Source of the DNA: Talinum fruticosum
Taxonomy: Eukaryota > Streptophyta > Magnoliopsida > Caryophyllales > Talinaceae
Direction: 5' to 3'
Assembly (NCBI GenBank): GCA_021018815.1
Contig: JAITYX010000002.1
Location: forward strand, 10,075,001 to 10,139,000
Length of the DNA: 64,000 bases
This document shows positions 36,147-55,999 of this stretch, one piece after another. Position 1 is the first letter of the stretch; each line of letters starts with the position of its first letter. The notes beneath the pieces were generated by a model. That model made no database searches. It was not told the DNA's origin and saw only the letters and a program-made list of their open reading frames with translations. A program made the translations under genes and the position numbers.

Positions 36147-39100
36147 TCAGTCGATCTTCACAGAAGAGTAGATCTTTCTCACAAACCACAAGCAGGAATA
36201 GAAGCCGATTGTGCCCGTCAATACGAAGAAGGCATAAGAGCCAATTAACATATATCCAAAGTAAAGGATACCAGAAACTAGCTTTGTGATTTCCAGCTTG
36301 GTGAAGAAATAGAAGATAGAATACAAGAAGAGGTACAAAGCTGAAGAGCCGGCCGTCAAGTAAGCCCTCCACCACCAATGATAATCTTCACTACACAGCT
36401 GGAAGTAGCAGAGCACTATGGTTATTTCTGCGCATGTGATGATCAGGATAAGGAACACAATGAACAGGAACCCGAAGATGTAGTAGAATTGGTTCAGCCA
36501 GATGGATGTCAATATGAAGAAAAGCTCAATAAACACTGCTCCAAAAGGAAGAATGCCTCCGATAAGAATAGAGAATATGGGCTTCATGTACCAAGGTTGC
36601 TCAGGAACTTGCCTGGGTATTTTATTTGTTTTTACAGGGTCCTCAATTGGTGGCTTTTTGAATCCCAAGTAACTTCCAACAAAAACCAATGGCACTGATA
36701 TGCCAAACCACAGCATCATCAATGCCACCATGGTCCCAAAAGGCACAGCCCCTGAAGATTTCTCCTCCCAGATAAGGGCATTCAACACAAAGAAGATGCT
36801 GAACAGTATTCCTGGGAACATGAAGGCTGTTTTCAATGTGGTTTTCTTCCACTCAGTGCCTTTGAACATTTTATACAAACGGGCTGAGGAGTACCCAGCA
36901 AATGCACCCATAAAGACCCACAACAGAACCATAGCTGTCATCAACCCCCACGGTTGGATGGTGAAAGGAAGCCAAGCAATGCAAACATCATGGTGACAAG
37001 AGTCATCCCAAGTACTTGAACACCTGTTCCAACATACACACACAATAGACTAGAGTTAACAGGTGGCCTAAAAACATCCCCGTGAACCAATTTCCACCCC
37101 GTTTCTTCCTGAGCCTCATCTTGGGTTTCTAACTGATTGTAGTTGGCAATATCTCTGTACAGTGTTCGCATCATGATCATGGCAACCATTCCAGAGAGGA
37201 AAAGGACAATCATTAAGGAGTTGATGATAGAAAACCAATGAATTTGATCATCGTTCATCAAAAGATAGGTGTCCCATCTGGATGCCCATTTAATATCACT
37301 CTCCTGAAAAGATCATAAGATAATGATGAAAAACAAGGGAGAACATAAAAAACAAAACATAAAAATGCTGGGAAGAAGATACCTCAAAAGTGACATCGTA
37401 TGTGAACACGATCTCTTTATCAGTGCCAACCTCTTGCGGTGGAGTGCCACTTTGGAGAATGTTCTTTGTACATGTTGCCAGCTGTGTATCTTTGTCCTTC
37501 CACTCCTTGTACTCATGAGCAATGCTGTTGGAAATAAAAATGAGATCACAGTATGCTGATGTACATAAGTAGACATACAAGACTAGACATCTGTAGAACA
37601 TGTCTTTTAATAAATCAAGTCTAGAAATGCGGAATAACTCAGAGCTCAGCCTTTTAGCATAAAGGTGTAGTATGAGACCTTGACTTAAGGCATGCAGGTG
37701 AACGTACATAGACAACATTAACAGACATGATAATGAACAGTCAGCCATAAAATGCAACCAAAGGTGAAAGCCTCACAACAAAAGATCAACACTGACCAAA
37801 ATGGGGATCAAAGCAAATTTACCACCACCTCAAATATAAGAGTTTTACTCACTTTGCAAACTTGAATCAACACTAATGCAATATTAGTCCCATCTCAAAT
37901 TAGTCTTTTATTTTCCTTTAGAAATTGATTATGATAGGGAAATTCAGGCAACAAATGAAAGAACTGGGTGAGTTGCCAAGATTTCAACTAAACAACAATG
38001 TCAAAGTACTGTTTTATGCAAGTGCTTAGTTACCAAAATGAAAAACAAAGAAACTTGAGAATCCAAGCCCAAGGATCTTTCAACTACCAAATACCAACAT
38101 TTTCTAAGGACCCTGCAGTGCGCAGAACCTATAAAATCCACACCTCCAAAAAAATTCATAACCAGTCAAAAGCTCAAAAAATGGTTGTTGTAGAAAGTTG
38201 CTCTATGATTATGAATAGATCCCCTGTAAGCCATTAAGCACCATTATAAAATGAAACTTGGTGTCAGCTAATTCTCTCAAAATGCAAATCCTGCACCTTC
38301 ATCTAGTTACCAATCTAGCGGTTAGAAAAAGGGGTTTTTATCCTTGGGTGGAGTATCTTTATATTCTTCGTGGTGGTTTCTCCAAGGTTGGGGGTGGAAT
38401 CTTTAACCCAATCATATCCACTTCATTCTCATTCCATACATCCAAAGTCCAAATACAAGACAACCACCACTGAATTAAAAATAAATAAGACCAATGATAA
38501 CAAAGCCCAATCCAGTAACTTCGTGAGTTTTTCATCCTTATGTCTTGCTCTACTTCAGTCTCTTTCATCCCTCTAAATCCATACTTCACAGAATCACAAC
38601 AAAGCCTTGTACAAGGCTTATCCAAGACCCAAAAACAAAACACCAAAACAAATGGATTCCTCAAAATAGCCCTTAATTTCTTTCCTCCGTGAAGGGAAAG
38701 CAACCTCAGCTGATCCCTAGACACCAAGCCTTGAAACCAAAAAGATAGCTCAGCTTGAATGATCACCATCGGAGTCTTGGAGATTGATTTTAGACCCTTG
38801 AACATCTATTAGACCTTGCCTCATATAAATAAATGGTGAAGATTATCAATGTAAGATGAAGATTCAAAAACAAAAGGCGCTCAGTGCATCTGACAAGAAT
38901 ACAAGCTCAATTCCCAGAATGCAATATCGATAATCAGCAGAAGCTTTGAATACAGTACAAGCCGGTCTTTTGTTGGATACTTGCATCCATTCATTTTGTC
39001 ATTATTCATATATTATTTTTTTCCTTATCAAAAAGGAAAAATACTACTGTACAAGACACCATCAACCTCAAATGAAAATGAATATATCATATTGTTCCTC

Positions 39101-40228
39101 ACGAGCAGCAACGCAATGATCAATTGCAAAACTTGATAATAAAATTCCATAAAGGCATATTATATAGAAAATTGATCCAACAGAGTATTTTTCGAATAAT
39201 TGATTCATTGGCAATGATAGACACTGACACTGCTCATTTCATTTTATAAATTCTGAGCAGATATTGCAACTTTTAGGCTACATTTCAAATCTTTGCAGTG
39301 CACTATTTAAAAGCTTTAGAGCTGCACATATTGTAGAGCTCCTAAGAAACTTCAAGACTCAAAAAGTTTCAGATTTTTATCCAAAAGCCTCAGACCTTCA
39401 GATACAAAATTCACGGCATCTCTAGAAATACAAGTGCTCATCCACAAATTTCATAGCTCATGCACAAATTCCCAAACAGATTGAAAATCATATTAGATAA
39501 CTGAACACCAACATCACCAAACAAAACATGTAAAAGGAGAGCTAATATGTACTCAACAATAAAGCAACCGAATTGATGATGTAAACAAAAAATAAGCAAA
39601 AAATGAAGATGCATGGGTCCAATGATTCTAGAAACCAAACCTGTGTGGAGTAACCTCGAAACCAACTATACGAGCTAGGTCAGTTTCTGGATCCTTGTGA
39701 TACATGACTTTGAAGATCAGATGGTTATGGATAAAGTACTTCTCATCATTGGTCTACAAGAGCAAGCGTAATTAGGAACTAGTGGAATAAAGCAATGGTT
39801 CATTTGAACCTACGTGGTCCATTATATAACTTACCCCGGTATACTTTCCCTTAAATCCCACGCGAAACCCATGCTCATAGACCTTTGTTTGTCCATCTCT
39901 CCTTTGTCTTATTACAGCAACAGGAAGATTATCCAGAATCCTGTTACAAAATCAGAAATATAGAAATTCAGCAAAAGAAACTAACATAGCACATTTCTTT
40001 CATAAAACTCCTCAAACTCTAGAAACAAGCCATTGGAGAGACAAAGAGAGAGATAGAGAGAGGGGGGCAATTAGTCATCCATTTCTTACATGTTAACTCG
40101 ATATTCATCATCAATTTTTTCCTTGAAATTCTTAGCAGCCTCAGCATCAGGTTTTGCACGGCAGACAACCTGGCATGTCTGTTCCTCTCTCATTTTGAAC
40201 TGTTATACCAATTCAAATATCAGACTTG

Positions 40229-40269
<41 letters not shown>

Positions 40270-43200
40270 GGTAGAAATAGTAAATGCAAATATCACAAAT
40301 AGTAATTCTCAACATCTTGCAGGAAAAGCAATTCCTTAAAGTGTAAAGATAACTATAAAAAGAGGCAACAAACATGCAAGCTTACATTGTAGACTGAATT
40401 CTCAATTCGATCCCCGGAGAACTTCTCCCAAGTTTTCTGCACTATTCAGGATTTTCTGAGGCTTGCAATATCTCAGAAAATAATAGTCATATGGAAGTTG
40501 GGTCTTTGTAGATGAAAGCTTGTTGACCTTAACTGGAAGAGGATCCCCTGCATGTATTTGAACAACAGAAACTCAATTTTCAAATATATATGACACAAGA
40601 AAGTTAGGTCTGTTCAGCAGGATCGTCTCTGTAAACAATAATTCTGGACCAATGCCAATGAGTGAAACCATGAGTCTCAAAATCCAATCAATCACCCCCT
40701 TAAATATCTTTTTAAAAAAGCCCCCCAAAGTTTAATGACCATGAGTTTAATTTTGCTAGATGTCAAGTTGATATGACAATGAGTAGAAAACAACCAAATC
40801 TGTGAAAATCAATAAACTATTCCAATACAACAAAAAAGCCATTGACATTCTTTTTAGGATAAGAAAAAGGCATATTTATACTTATACACATACGATAAGA
40901 AAGAGCAAGCAGAGATGCCATCCCAAATATAATCTATTACATGTAGCCCAAAATTTAGATAGAGGCCACCACATAAGATATACTAAGGCCCTTTTCCATT
41001 TAGCTTTAGCTTACTGCCTTATATCTCCTTACAACTTCTTATAACTCTTTAAAGCTTCTTATAACTAACTTTATAACTATCTTAGATCTCCTTTGAGCTC
41101 CTTATAGCCTAACATCTTCCAGCTTTCCAGCATTCCAGCTAAATGGAAGAGGGCCTAACAAACTATGGAAATGAAAAGAAGTCACTACTCCAAAAATACA
41201 AGAACATATCCACCTATCCATAATACATAGCCCTCCCCCTCCCCTCTTCTCTTCTTTTCTCTTCTTTAGTTATTTAAAAACCTTCTTCTTCTTTTTTTTC
41301 TCTTTCCAATAAGACCCAGACGGTAACATGAGTGTCATCTTAGTTGCTTGCTTCTCCACCTTCTTCCCAAGGAACCCCTCTCAAGTCAAGACATTTTGCT
41401 TCACTAATGCATCTAACAGCCTGAAACTAGGTTACACAGGTAGCCTGCAGGCCAAGTCCCATAAGGAAAGAGCAATCTCACAACAAATAAGAAGGTGCCC
41501 AGCAGCACAATCCATATTTTTTTGCACTTGAAGCATTGATTGACCAACACTTTACCCCTCATCTGCAAATTATCACCGGTAAGAATCCTTTTCCTCTGCC
41601 CTGTAGCTTTCATAAATTACAAAGTAAACCCCTGCCCAGTAAAGGGAGGGGGTTTATTTAAGACAGAGGGATCGTGCCCACCACATTCTCCCTTCAAAAT
41701 AGGTAGCTTGACAATAACCCACCTAACTAATTGTAACTTCGATTCATCTACTAAAAACCCCAACAAGAATTTCAAAGCTACTTAGATAGCCACTACTAAA
41801 AATCCTTTCCCTCGCCCCTGCAGCTTTCATCAATTACACAGCATTCCCCCTGTTCAGGGAGGCTGGAGAAATGAAGAAGTTTATTTAAGACAAAGGGGTC
41901 ATTAACACCACAGTCTCCTTGCAAAATAGGTAGCTTGACAATAATCCACCCAAAAAGTTGTAAGTTGAGTTGTCCCCTCAAAGGTTCCTACTCTACTTCT
42001 TAAATCATTGAACTCATTCACGATAAAACAACATGAAGAATTTATTTCTCACTGATTAAACTGCTTTCTGAATCTAGATAATGTAAAATGTAACACAATT
42101 AAGCATGCATGTAGGATTGGGGTAGCACTTACCAAAAAATCCACAATATTGGCTTTTGTGTTTATCACTCCACATCTCATCAAAACTAGCGAAACAAAAG
42201 TGGAGTTCAAACAATACAAACTTTTCTTCATAAGAAAAGTTCATCAAAGAACTTTATAACATCAAATTCAGCAATATAACACTTGTGTTGTATAAATGCA
42301 AAAATCACATCATGACAGATAGCCTTCTTATCCCCATTGCAACAGAGAAAAGGTTCCTCTTACCACCTCCTTTGAAACCTTTTCTTCAACCTCATCTCCA
42401 GGCACCATCAGACAAAGATGGTAAGGTAAAATAATCGCATTTAGCCTTCCAGATGTCAACTCCATAAAGAGATAGCTTTAATATCTTTAGCTATGCCTCA
42501 CCTCCTCTAAGGGATCATATCTAATCTCATCAACAACTACATACTAATAATTTTTTGTATTAGCAAATGTTATTCGGGAGGGGGGACACATCGTAGCCTG
42601 ATCACAATTCAACACAAGGGCCTACTGCTTCCATAGAACTTCTTTCATAAGAACAATCTTTGCAAGATTAATTTCAGAAGCTTTTTGCTCAATTTATCCT
42701 CACTGACACCATCAAAAGTCTCCTTTAAATCAAAGGCAACAAATGTCAACAAAGCTCTCCTCTGTTCTTTAACTTCTCTTCTCTTTGACTCGCTCAAGAT
42801 TTCTTGAAAACACATGAATTCGCCTCGTCAAATGGAAGATCTAACTCCTCAAATGTTACACAATGACAATCCTAAACTCCTTTAGTTGGAGGAGAGTCAC
42901 TCTACATCCAGAAACAACAACCAAGGCTCATCCATGATCATCCAAAATGCTTCCAAGATAGCATATTCCGTCCGTACGTCCTAGGAAAGTCTACAAACCT
43001 TCTTCAATCATACCAAAGCCTCCAAACCTCTCTGGAATCATTTCTCAAATTGTCAAAAAAAAAGTTACTATAATTTCAAACGCACGTATCCCTATCAACA
43101 GGAAATCTATGTAAAGCGCAGATCCGAACAGAAATCAATAAACACAGATGTATTAAAAAAATCTAAAACCCTAACGCCCAAAATCCATGGATCGGCCATC

Positions 43201-43469
43201 GCAAAATCTCTGTCAAACCACGAAAATTCGCAAAATCGCATAACTCAACATATTTGAAACGGATCAGAACGCATATGTGCAAAGGAAAAAAATATCGGAA
43301 AAAAGATGAAGTAACAAACGAGAGAAAGAGAGAGATAGACACAGAAATTTTGAACAAACCCTTTGGAAATCACGGGGGCTACGCCGGGAAGGTAGAAGGA
43401 GTGAGCTTGCGAGATGCAAAGAAAAGCGCAGAGGAGAGAGAAAATCCAGGAGCTGCCATGGTTTCCCAT
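36147..43469 (-). CDS. Transmembrane 9 superfamily protein (nonaspanin/EMP70)
   Basis: Multi-spanning Golgi/endosomal membrane protein of the TM9SF family, implicated in protein sorting. Seven exons, 5' to 3': 43469-43360, 40547-40386, 40199-40090, 39940-39835, 39753-39641, 37524-37383 and 37303-36147 (stop 36149-36147). A signal peptide is followed by [10 protein letters not shown], a lumenal domain, then nine hydrophobic segments in the large last exon. The C-terminus IYSSVKID carries the KxD-type Golgi retention motif. Frame breaks: C run in exon 1 (plus 43374-43378), G runs in exon 2 (plus 40545-40548 and 40412-40415) and one T in exon 7 (plus 36943-36944). With these corrected the exons total 635 codons, a normal family length. 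This favours assembly error. Intron 1 (2.8 kb) holds a LINE relic and a MITE; intron 5 (2.1 kb) holds nothing I recognise. Confidence 0.93.
40232..40267. repeat. (GA)n microsatellite in TM9SF intron 2
   Basis: About 17 GA units lying some 30 bp from the exon 3 acceptor. On the minus (coding) strand it reads (CT)n and may serve as part of the polypyrimidine tract. Confidence 0.9.
40987..41155. mobile_element. Tourist-like MITE (PIF/Harbinger) in TM9SF intron 1
   Basis: Terminal inverted repeats GGCCCTTTTCCATTTAGCT and GGCCCTCTTCCATTTAGCT differ at one of 19 positions. The element is flanked by perfect TAA target duplications (40984-40986 and 41156-41158), as expected for PIF/Harbinger. At 169 bp it has no coding capacity. 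The near-identical termini suggest a fairly recent insertion. Confidence 0.92.
41330..42760 (-). mobile_element. Degraded LINE (non-LTR retrotransposon) relic
   Basis: On the minus strand a reverse-transcriptase motif-A-like [13 protein letters not shown] (42711-42750) lies upstream of a zf-RVT-like region (VNQCFKCKK, then in the next frame [16 protein letters not shown]; 41430-41570). The order matches plant L1 elements. Stops and frame changes are frequent. It has the same orientation as the host TM9SF gene and lies within intron 1. Confidence 0.6.
41584..41985. repeat. Diverged direct duplication, period about 217 bp
   Basis: Blocks at 41584-41760 and 41801-41985 share AATAGGTAGCTTGACAATAA, AGGG...GTTTATTTAAGACA and TGTAGCTTTCAT/TGCAGCTTTCAT in the same order. 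They lie inside the LINE relic and seem to be an old internal duplication. Confidence 0.65.
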
Positions 43470-44214
43470 CTTCGACCTTGAGATCGAAAAACAGAGAAGG
43501 AAGAAGTGGCCGACTGTCGGAAGAGTAGAGGGAGAGAGAAGAAACGGGTATGTATATTGTGGAAGAAAAAAAAGAAACGCTCTTCGTGAAATGGAAGTTT
43601 TCTCAAAGAGGTAAAAAATTATTTTCCCAAAAAAATTCAAAGCTAAACTAATTGTTACAAAAAAGAATATCAACCGTTTTTTGCGAAAAGCTGGGGTGGA
43701 ATTTCAGTAGAATCAACCCTATATTGGGACAAAAAAATCTCTATCGGATTTTTCTTATGTTCGATTTTATTATAACAAATATTTGTAAACTTTAAATAAT
43801 TGTAAAGAGATATAAGAAGTTATAAAATATTAAAATTATTATAAAGTTAATTGAAAAATTTTATAAATAGTTGTAAGCAATTATAAAGCAATCATAAATT
43901 GTACGCTTAAAGTACAAAAAAAAATTAGGGTACTTTGATCATCTCGTATATTGATCTAAATACAGAAGAATTATTTCCAATTGATAGAATATATTAAAGT
44001 TTTAAAAATAAATTACACGTTCACACCACTATGTATAGTAATCCAAAAATTAAGATACACGGAATAATTTTTTTCAAAGTATATTTATCACAAATTCATT
44101 TTTATACACATGTACTTAGGTAACTATCGAGAGTAAATACTTCTAGAAGATAATATAGGAATTGGAAGGTGATTATGTCTTTGAGAAATAAGTATATATT
44201 GGAAGCATTCAGTG
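43470..44214. other. TM9SF promoter region and ALE2 3' flank
   Basis: Sequence just above 43469 is purine-rich on the plus strand and probably holds the TM9SF 5' UTR and promoter. From about 43700 to 44200 it is AT-rich with no ORF; the ALE2-like 3' UTR must lie in the part near 44214. No TATA box is certain. Confidence 0.5.
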
Positions 44215-50945
<6,731 letters not shown>

Positions 50946-51599
50946 CACATAAAGCTATGAAAATAGACCCTCGATCTCAGAAATGTAACCCCGACATTTT
51001 ATAAACTACAAATTCAGAGTAAAATTAACCCAAAACCCAGAAGTATAATCAGTTCATTGTAGTGCTTCTCTGTCTTTCCTTTGCTATCTTGTTTACACCT
51101 CTCAGAGCATGATACTCTGAAGCTGACAAAAGCTTAGAGTTCGTTTGACAACTGTTTATACTCCCTACTGATAAAGACTCAATAGAAAAATACAAATAAA
51201 ATTTAAAAAAAAAACTGACTTGGATTAATAAAATAGAATCGACAGCAGCACTCTAATCTACTGTGGTAACTGTACAGCATTAGCAATATGGAGACTTTTT
51301 GGTGGCTTGGTTGGACACTTGTTGATTGTAAATGCCTTTTTACAGCAAGGATTAGCATTACTGGAGGTTTAACTTTTTAAGATTAGGGTCATTGATCTTT
51401 GATGAGCTTTGTTTTTGTCTAATTTCAATTTGTTAGACAGCTTATATCCAAATTGGCATTACTCTGACCCTTAAACATTCCCCCTCCCTCCTGTATGTTC
51501 TGTAAGATATTAATCACATATAAAGAATATGTTTATTGGGATATGTTGTCATGGACGTGGACTACTATCAATAATCGGCATTAAGGACACATTATTTTC
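50946..51599. promoter_or_regulatory. ALE2 5' UTR and promoter region
   Basis: This is the upstream flank of the minus-strand kinase gene. No single TATA box can be assigned with confidence. Confidence 0.4.
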
Positions 51600-51865
51600 A
51601 ACTAGAAGTAGATGAATTGGAATGAGTTAAAAACTTTTTAAAAAAAGTAAAAAATAGAAAGAACCGTAAGTAATTGGAATGAATTGAAAAGAGATGGAAT
51701 TAGTTATAAAGAAAATAGTTAGAAAGCTAGAAGAAATTGGAAAGAGTTCGAAAAAATAATAGACTTGAAAGAAGCTAAAAAGAGCAAGAACGAGGTGGAA
51801 AGACCTAAAACGAGTTTGAAAGGATTGGAAAGAACGGAAGAAGTTGAAGAAGAAGACTTCTAGCA
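51600..51865. repeat. Degenerate purine-rich minisatellite
   Basis: Many imperfect copies of a short unit near TTGGAAAGAGTT (for example TTGGAATGAGTT, TTGGAATGAATT, TTGGAAAGAGTT, GTGGAAAGACCT, TTGGAAAGAACG), spaced irregularly by roughly 10-20 bp. The apparent minus-strand ORF here (Phe/Ser repeats) is a by-product of this composition. Confidence 0.6.
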
Positions 51866-53090
51866 GAAAGGAAAAAGAAAAAAAAGCACACTTATGTTCA
51901 GTCCTTATTGGTGGACATGCTTGTTTACTTCTCACAATTGTTATCCTAATCACCCTCTGGTTTTTTTGGGTACAAAATGGTCTAAATTTTAAAAAATTAA
52001 TTTTTACAGTGGTTTTTAAAAACTAATACCGGTTGAGCTGATGATATTTGATGAGTTAAATGCTATTTTTTTAAGAATAATGGATGAATTTTATTAATTG
52101 AAAATCATATGACATTTATAACAAAAATCAAACTCAAATAAATTTATAATTAAAATAACAAAATAAATTTTTCGATTGAAATAACTAATTGAAATTCTTA
52201 CGAACGCTCCTCTTCCATTCGATTATTTTTTCATCATATAACCTTTAACGAGAAGATCCACAAATCTTTTATATCCTTTATGTCGAATATATTTATTTGT
52301 TGAAATAATCCGAATTTAAAGAATTAATACTCATTGCGAACCGATCCGACAATCAATCAACAATTCAACCACGTATAACCATAAACATATGAAAACAAAC
52401 CGATAGAATCATTTCAAAAGTGAAAAACAATATCATTCATTCGAACGAGTGTAGAGAGTCGCACAAATGGAGAGAGAACAATTATTTGTAGAGAAAATAG
52501 TAGATAAAACATAAAAGAAAGAGATATTGGGGCTTACCATTGACAAAAAGTCAATGATAGCCCCTAAGAAAAAGGAGGTAAGGTTTTTTAGAGAGAAGGG
52601 GAGAAAGAGGAGGAGTACGCTAGGATTTTTTTGTATATTGCTAATTATATTTTATGAGTTAAATGTTATTAAGTGTTTGTTATTCGACCTTTCAAATAAG
52701 GTAAAAATTTAATGGCAAAATTGTATATTAGTTATAATTATCCAATATCTGATGTATCCGACACCCTTATAAGTCAAACTTAAAAAAAAAAAGAAAAAAA
52801 TGTAAAATTCTTAAAATTAATTGATATCCCAAAGAAGTGCCTGAAAATTGTAAAAGAAAGGAGAAGACACAACCGATAATGCTGCCGATATTCAAGTGTT
52901 GATACTGGATATCACATTCATAGGCAGCCGATACAAATTTGACTCTATTGCTGAAGATCCTCTACACCAACCACACATGTTACGGCTACGGTGTCCCCTG
53001 TCCCCAACAACCATTAATCGAATATTCTATTCATAATTCAGTATGAAAATTCTCTCAAAAGTTTTAAGATTATCAAAAATACTCTCTTAT
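51866..53090. other. AT-rich intergenic DNA with a small hairpin
   Basis: No gene is seen. A short inverted repeat at 52529-52564 pairs GGGGCTTACCATTGAC with GTCAATGATAGCCCC around a 5-base loop. The context could be the edge of an unidentified transposon. Confidence 0.4.
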
Positions 53091-53225
53091 CTCACAATAC
53101 ATATTACTTTAATTAACTTTTTTTATTATTTTATAATATATATCACTTTATAATTTTGATAACGTATTAGTAACTAGTTTATTAATTTTATTCTTATTAA
53201 TTATTTTTCTCTCCAAGTAACTTAA
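53090..53225 (+). mobile_element. Stowaway-like repeat, copy 1 of 3
   Basis: Shares TTTATTATTTTATAATAT and TTTATTAATTTTATTCTTAT with copies at 55735-55862 (opposite strand) and 63838-63965. It begins near TACTCTCTTATCTCACAATA, a diverged form of the Stowaway TACTCCCTCC terminus. Confidence 0.55.
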
Positions 53226-53295
53226 TTTTTTAACATAAATTATTTTATGAATATTGTATTTTCTTAATATTCCATAATAATTAAGCTAATGTTTT

Positions 53296-53631
53296 AACTA
53301 GCGTTTACAATACCTTTTAGCGTTTCAAGTAGTGTTTTTGAAAATTTAATAATATTAATTTTTCACATTTGAAAGTAGCATTTCATATTTTTTGACAAAA
53401 AAATCCCTTCATTAATTTATATTTGACAAATTATTTATATTCTTTTACGTCAATTTACAATAATCAGTTAACTCAACCGCTAAATTTACCGAATACATTT
53501 ATTCAACCGCTCAATTGAACAATTATCCGCTAACGGTTAAAATCTAACATCTATCGTCGATCTAAACGAGTTATCGTTATACTAAATAGTTATCCGTTAT
53601 TCAAATAAGCTTATTTTACCGAAACAGGACC
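53296..53631 (-). mobile_element. Tourist-like MITE, left-truncated
   Basis: Closely related to the complete element at 54121-54527 (shared GTTTCAAGTAGTGTTT, ATCCCTTCATTAATTTAT, CCGCTAACGGTTAAAATCTA). Its right end read inward is GGTCCTGTTTCGG, a typical PIF/Harbinger MITE terminus. The left end is missing or diverged. Confidence 0.7.
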
Positions 53632-54120
53632 GTAGTATTAAATTGAATATGAGGAAGCACATGGACGTTCACGAGATGTAAACTGGGACGGAGAAGGACG
53701 TAGATTGGACGAAGAAATGGATAATTCAGTCATTCATTCCCTTATTGATTCTGCCAATTTGTCCGCGCTAACCAACACCACAAATTAAAGTTGCCTATAA
53801 GACAAACTCATGTGATCTCACCAATTATTTTTCATCGCACACCCATTTGCAAATTTTTAATTACGCCAATTAATTACCATCCTCTTGATTTCATGCAATA
53901 ATTAATTGCCATAACTAATTGTTTTACTCGTGAGATTAGATACAGATGTATTTATAATTCATTTAAAATTCAATGAATTTATCAACTGATGCCGACGTGG
54001 CGCCATCTCGATAAAAGAGAAAAATAAACGTATGTATTAAGAATATTTATAGTCTAAAAGAGATTACACTCGTACAAAAAACTAAAATAATGAAAATGAG
54101 TTTTGCTTTAGACATTCTTA
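53632..54120. other. Intergenic, no feature seen
   Basis: Mixed-composition sequence between two related MITEs, ending in the TTA target duplication (54118-54120) of the second one. No coding potential is recognised. Confidence 0.5.
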
Positions 54121-54527
54121 GGTTACGATCGGCAATAGCATTTGGAGCAACTTTTAATGTTTTGACCAAATTAAAACACCAACCATCCAAATATTAGCGC
54201 TCGATAAGATAGTGTTTCAAATAACGTTTGCATTAGCTTCTAGTGTTTCAAGTAGTGTTTACGAAAAGTTAAGAATATTAACTTTTTATATTTAAAAGTA
54301 GCGTTTCATATTTTTTGACAAAAATATCCCTTCATTAATTTATGTTTGGAAAATTATCTATATCCTTTTTGACAATAATCAGCTAACTCAACCACTAAAT
54401 TTTCCAAACACATTTATTCAAACGCTCGGTTAAACGAGTTATCCGCTAACAGTTAAAATCTAACAACTATCACCTACTTAAACAATTATCAATTATTTAA
54501 ACAACTCATTTTCGTCGAACAGTAACC
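54121..54527. mobile_element. Tourist-like MITE with TTA target duplication
   Basis: Left terminus GGTTACGATCGGC and right terminus (read inward) GGTTACTGTTCGACG are related inverted repeats. Perfect TTA duplications lie at 54118-54120 and 54528-54530, as for PIF/Harbinger. At 407 bp it is non-coding. Confidence 0.85.
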
Positions 54528-55999
54528 TTAGTCGGATCCGACTGTTGTCTCTAAGTTAAGGGTCTTTTTTATTCTTTTTAGAAATATGTCACAAAAAAAA
54601 GAAGATAAAAACTATGCATCAATATGTTATGAGAGGAGATCATACAATTTCATGATGTGGGCCTTGAGGACTTGAATTGGGCTATGGGCCTGAACTATTG
54701 ATTTGATGCTTTGGGCCATAATTATACCTCGGGCAAGCACAGTGACATTATTTATTATTGATAGTTCAAACTAATTGACACACTACTGTTGGTCCAAAAA
54801 AAAAGAGAAAAAAACTGATACTCATGAAAATCAAAGACGTAGAGCACCATAGGAGTATAATACATAAAATATTATGTGTGTTGGACCGTCACAAATTCGC
54901 AATAATGCAACCATGTTATATATTGAAGGGGAAAAAATCTTAATTATTTTCTTTTACTTAATTGTATCAAATTATTTCTCTTATTTGTTTTAACAATTTA
55001 TTTGGATTTATGGAAATATGATTTGCAATGTATCTATCATATTATAGACTTGGAACTATTATATATATAGTAACTTTTATTAGTATGTTAAAAATTCATC
55101 TTTTATTTTTATGGTGCTCTTTTTAAAAAATAAAAATATAATTTTTTTCTCAAATATATAATAGTAAAAATGCAACTATCATAGCTTTGATAATACATCT
55201 AATTATTAGTAATCAATAAGGATATTATTTCGATTGATGTGGAATACATTAATCCAATTGGTTCATTTAAAGCATACTAACATAATAATGTTGTTGAAGG
55301 AATGTATTTTAATACAAATTTGCATATTTTAAATTGATCCAAAGTATGTCGAACATAACCTGCCCCTTTATCTACATAAAAAAATCGATGATCTATTTTA
55401 TTAACGAGTTAGTTATTATGATCCACTTCTTTAAATATTTCACACGTAACAAAAAATTATCATATAGATTATTTTTATATCTAATTCGTTGTTGTATGTG
55501 TGTGTGCCATTTTGTTCCTTCTAGATGCACCCAATAAATTTCAAAATATGAACCCAAAGGAGAATATGTCGTTCAACTACCGCTAATAACGTGGGATAAG
55601 AGAAAATTAATACACCTTACGTTTTAAAATATTTATTATTTTTAGATTTTGAGGGAATATTAATAAAAAATAAAAATTTAATAAAATTTATGTTAGAAAA
55701 CTAAGTTATGATAATATTTTATTAAAAATAAAAGTTAATAAAAAAGAGATAAAAAGTAATAAATAAGAATAAAATTAATAAATATATTATTAATATATTA
55801 TTAAGATTGTAAAGTGAAAAATATTATAAAATAATAAAAATTAATTAAAGTAATGTATTATGAACTAAAATGAGTAATTAAGAAGGCCATAGAGGGGGCA
55901 TTAAGGAAACGTGGGTCGGAAATGGAAACGCAATAAGTTGGTTTCGGAAAGACCAAAAAAATTGACTAACTCAAACCCCAATGTAAGGAACACATGTGA
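54528..55999. other. AT-rich intergenic DNA with Stowaway-like copy 2 (55735-55862, minus)
   Basis: No gene is seen. The block at about 55615-55870 is, in reverse complement, the second copy of the repeat at 53090-53225. The 67-codon ORF near 55334 has no recognisable domain. Confidence 0.5.

Noticed and set aside
36378..36996. Plus-strand ORFs opposite the last TM9SF exon
   Set aside because: They are antisense shadows of a well-conserved membrane protein exon and have no recognisable domain.
51627..51953. Minus-strand ORF rich in Phe and Ser
   Set aside because: It is produced by the purine-rich minisatellite and has no start context or domain.
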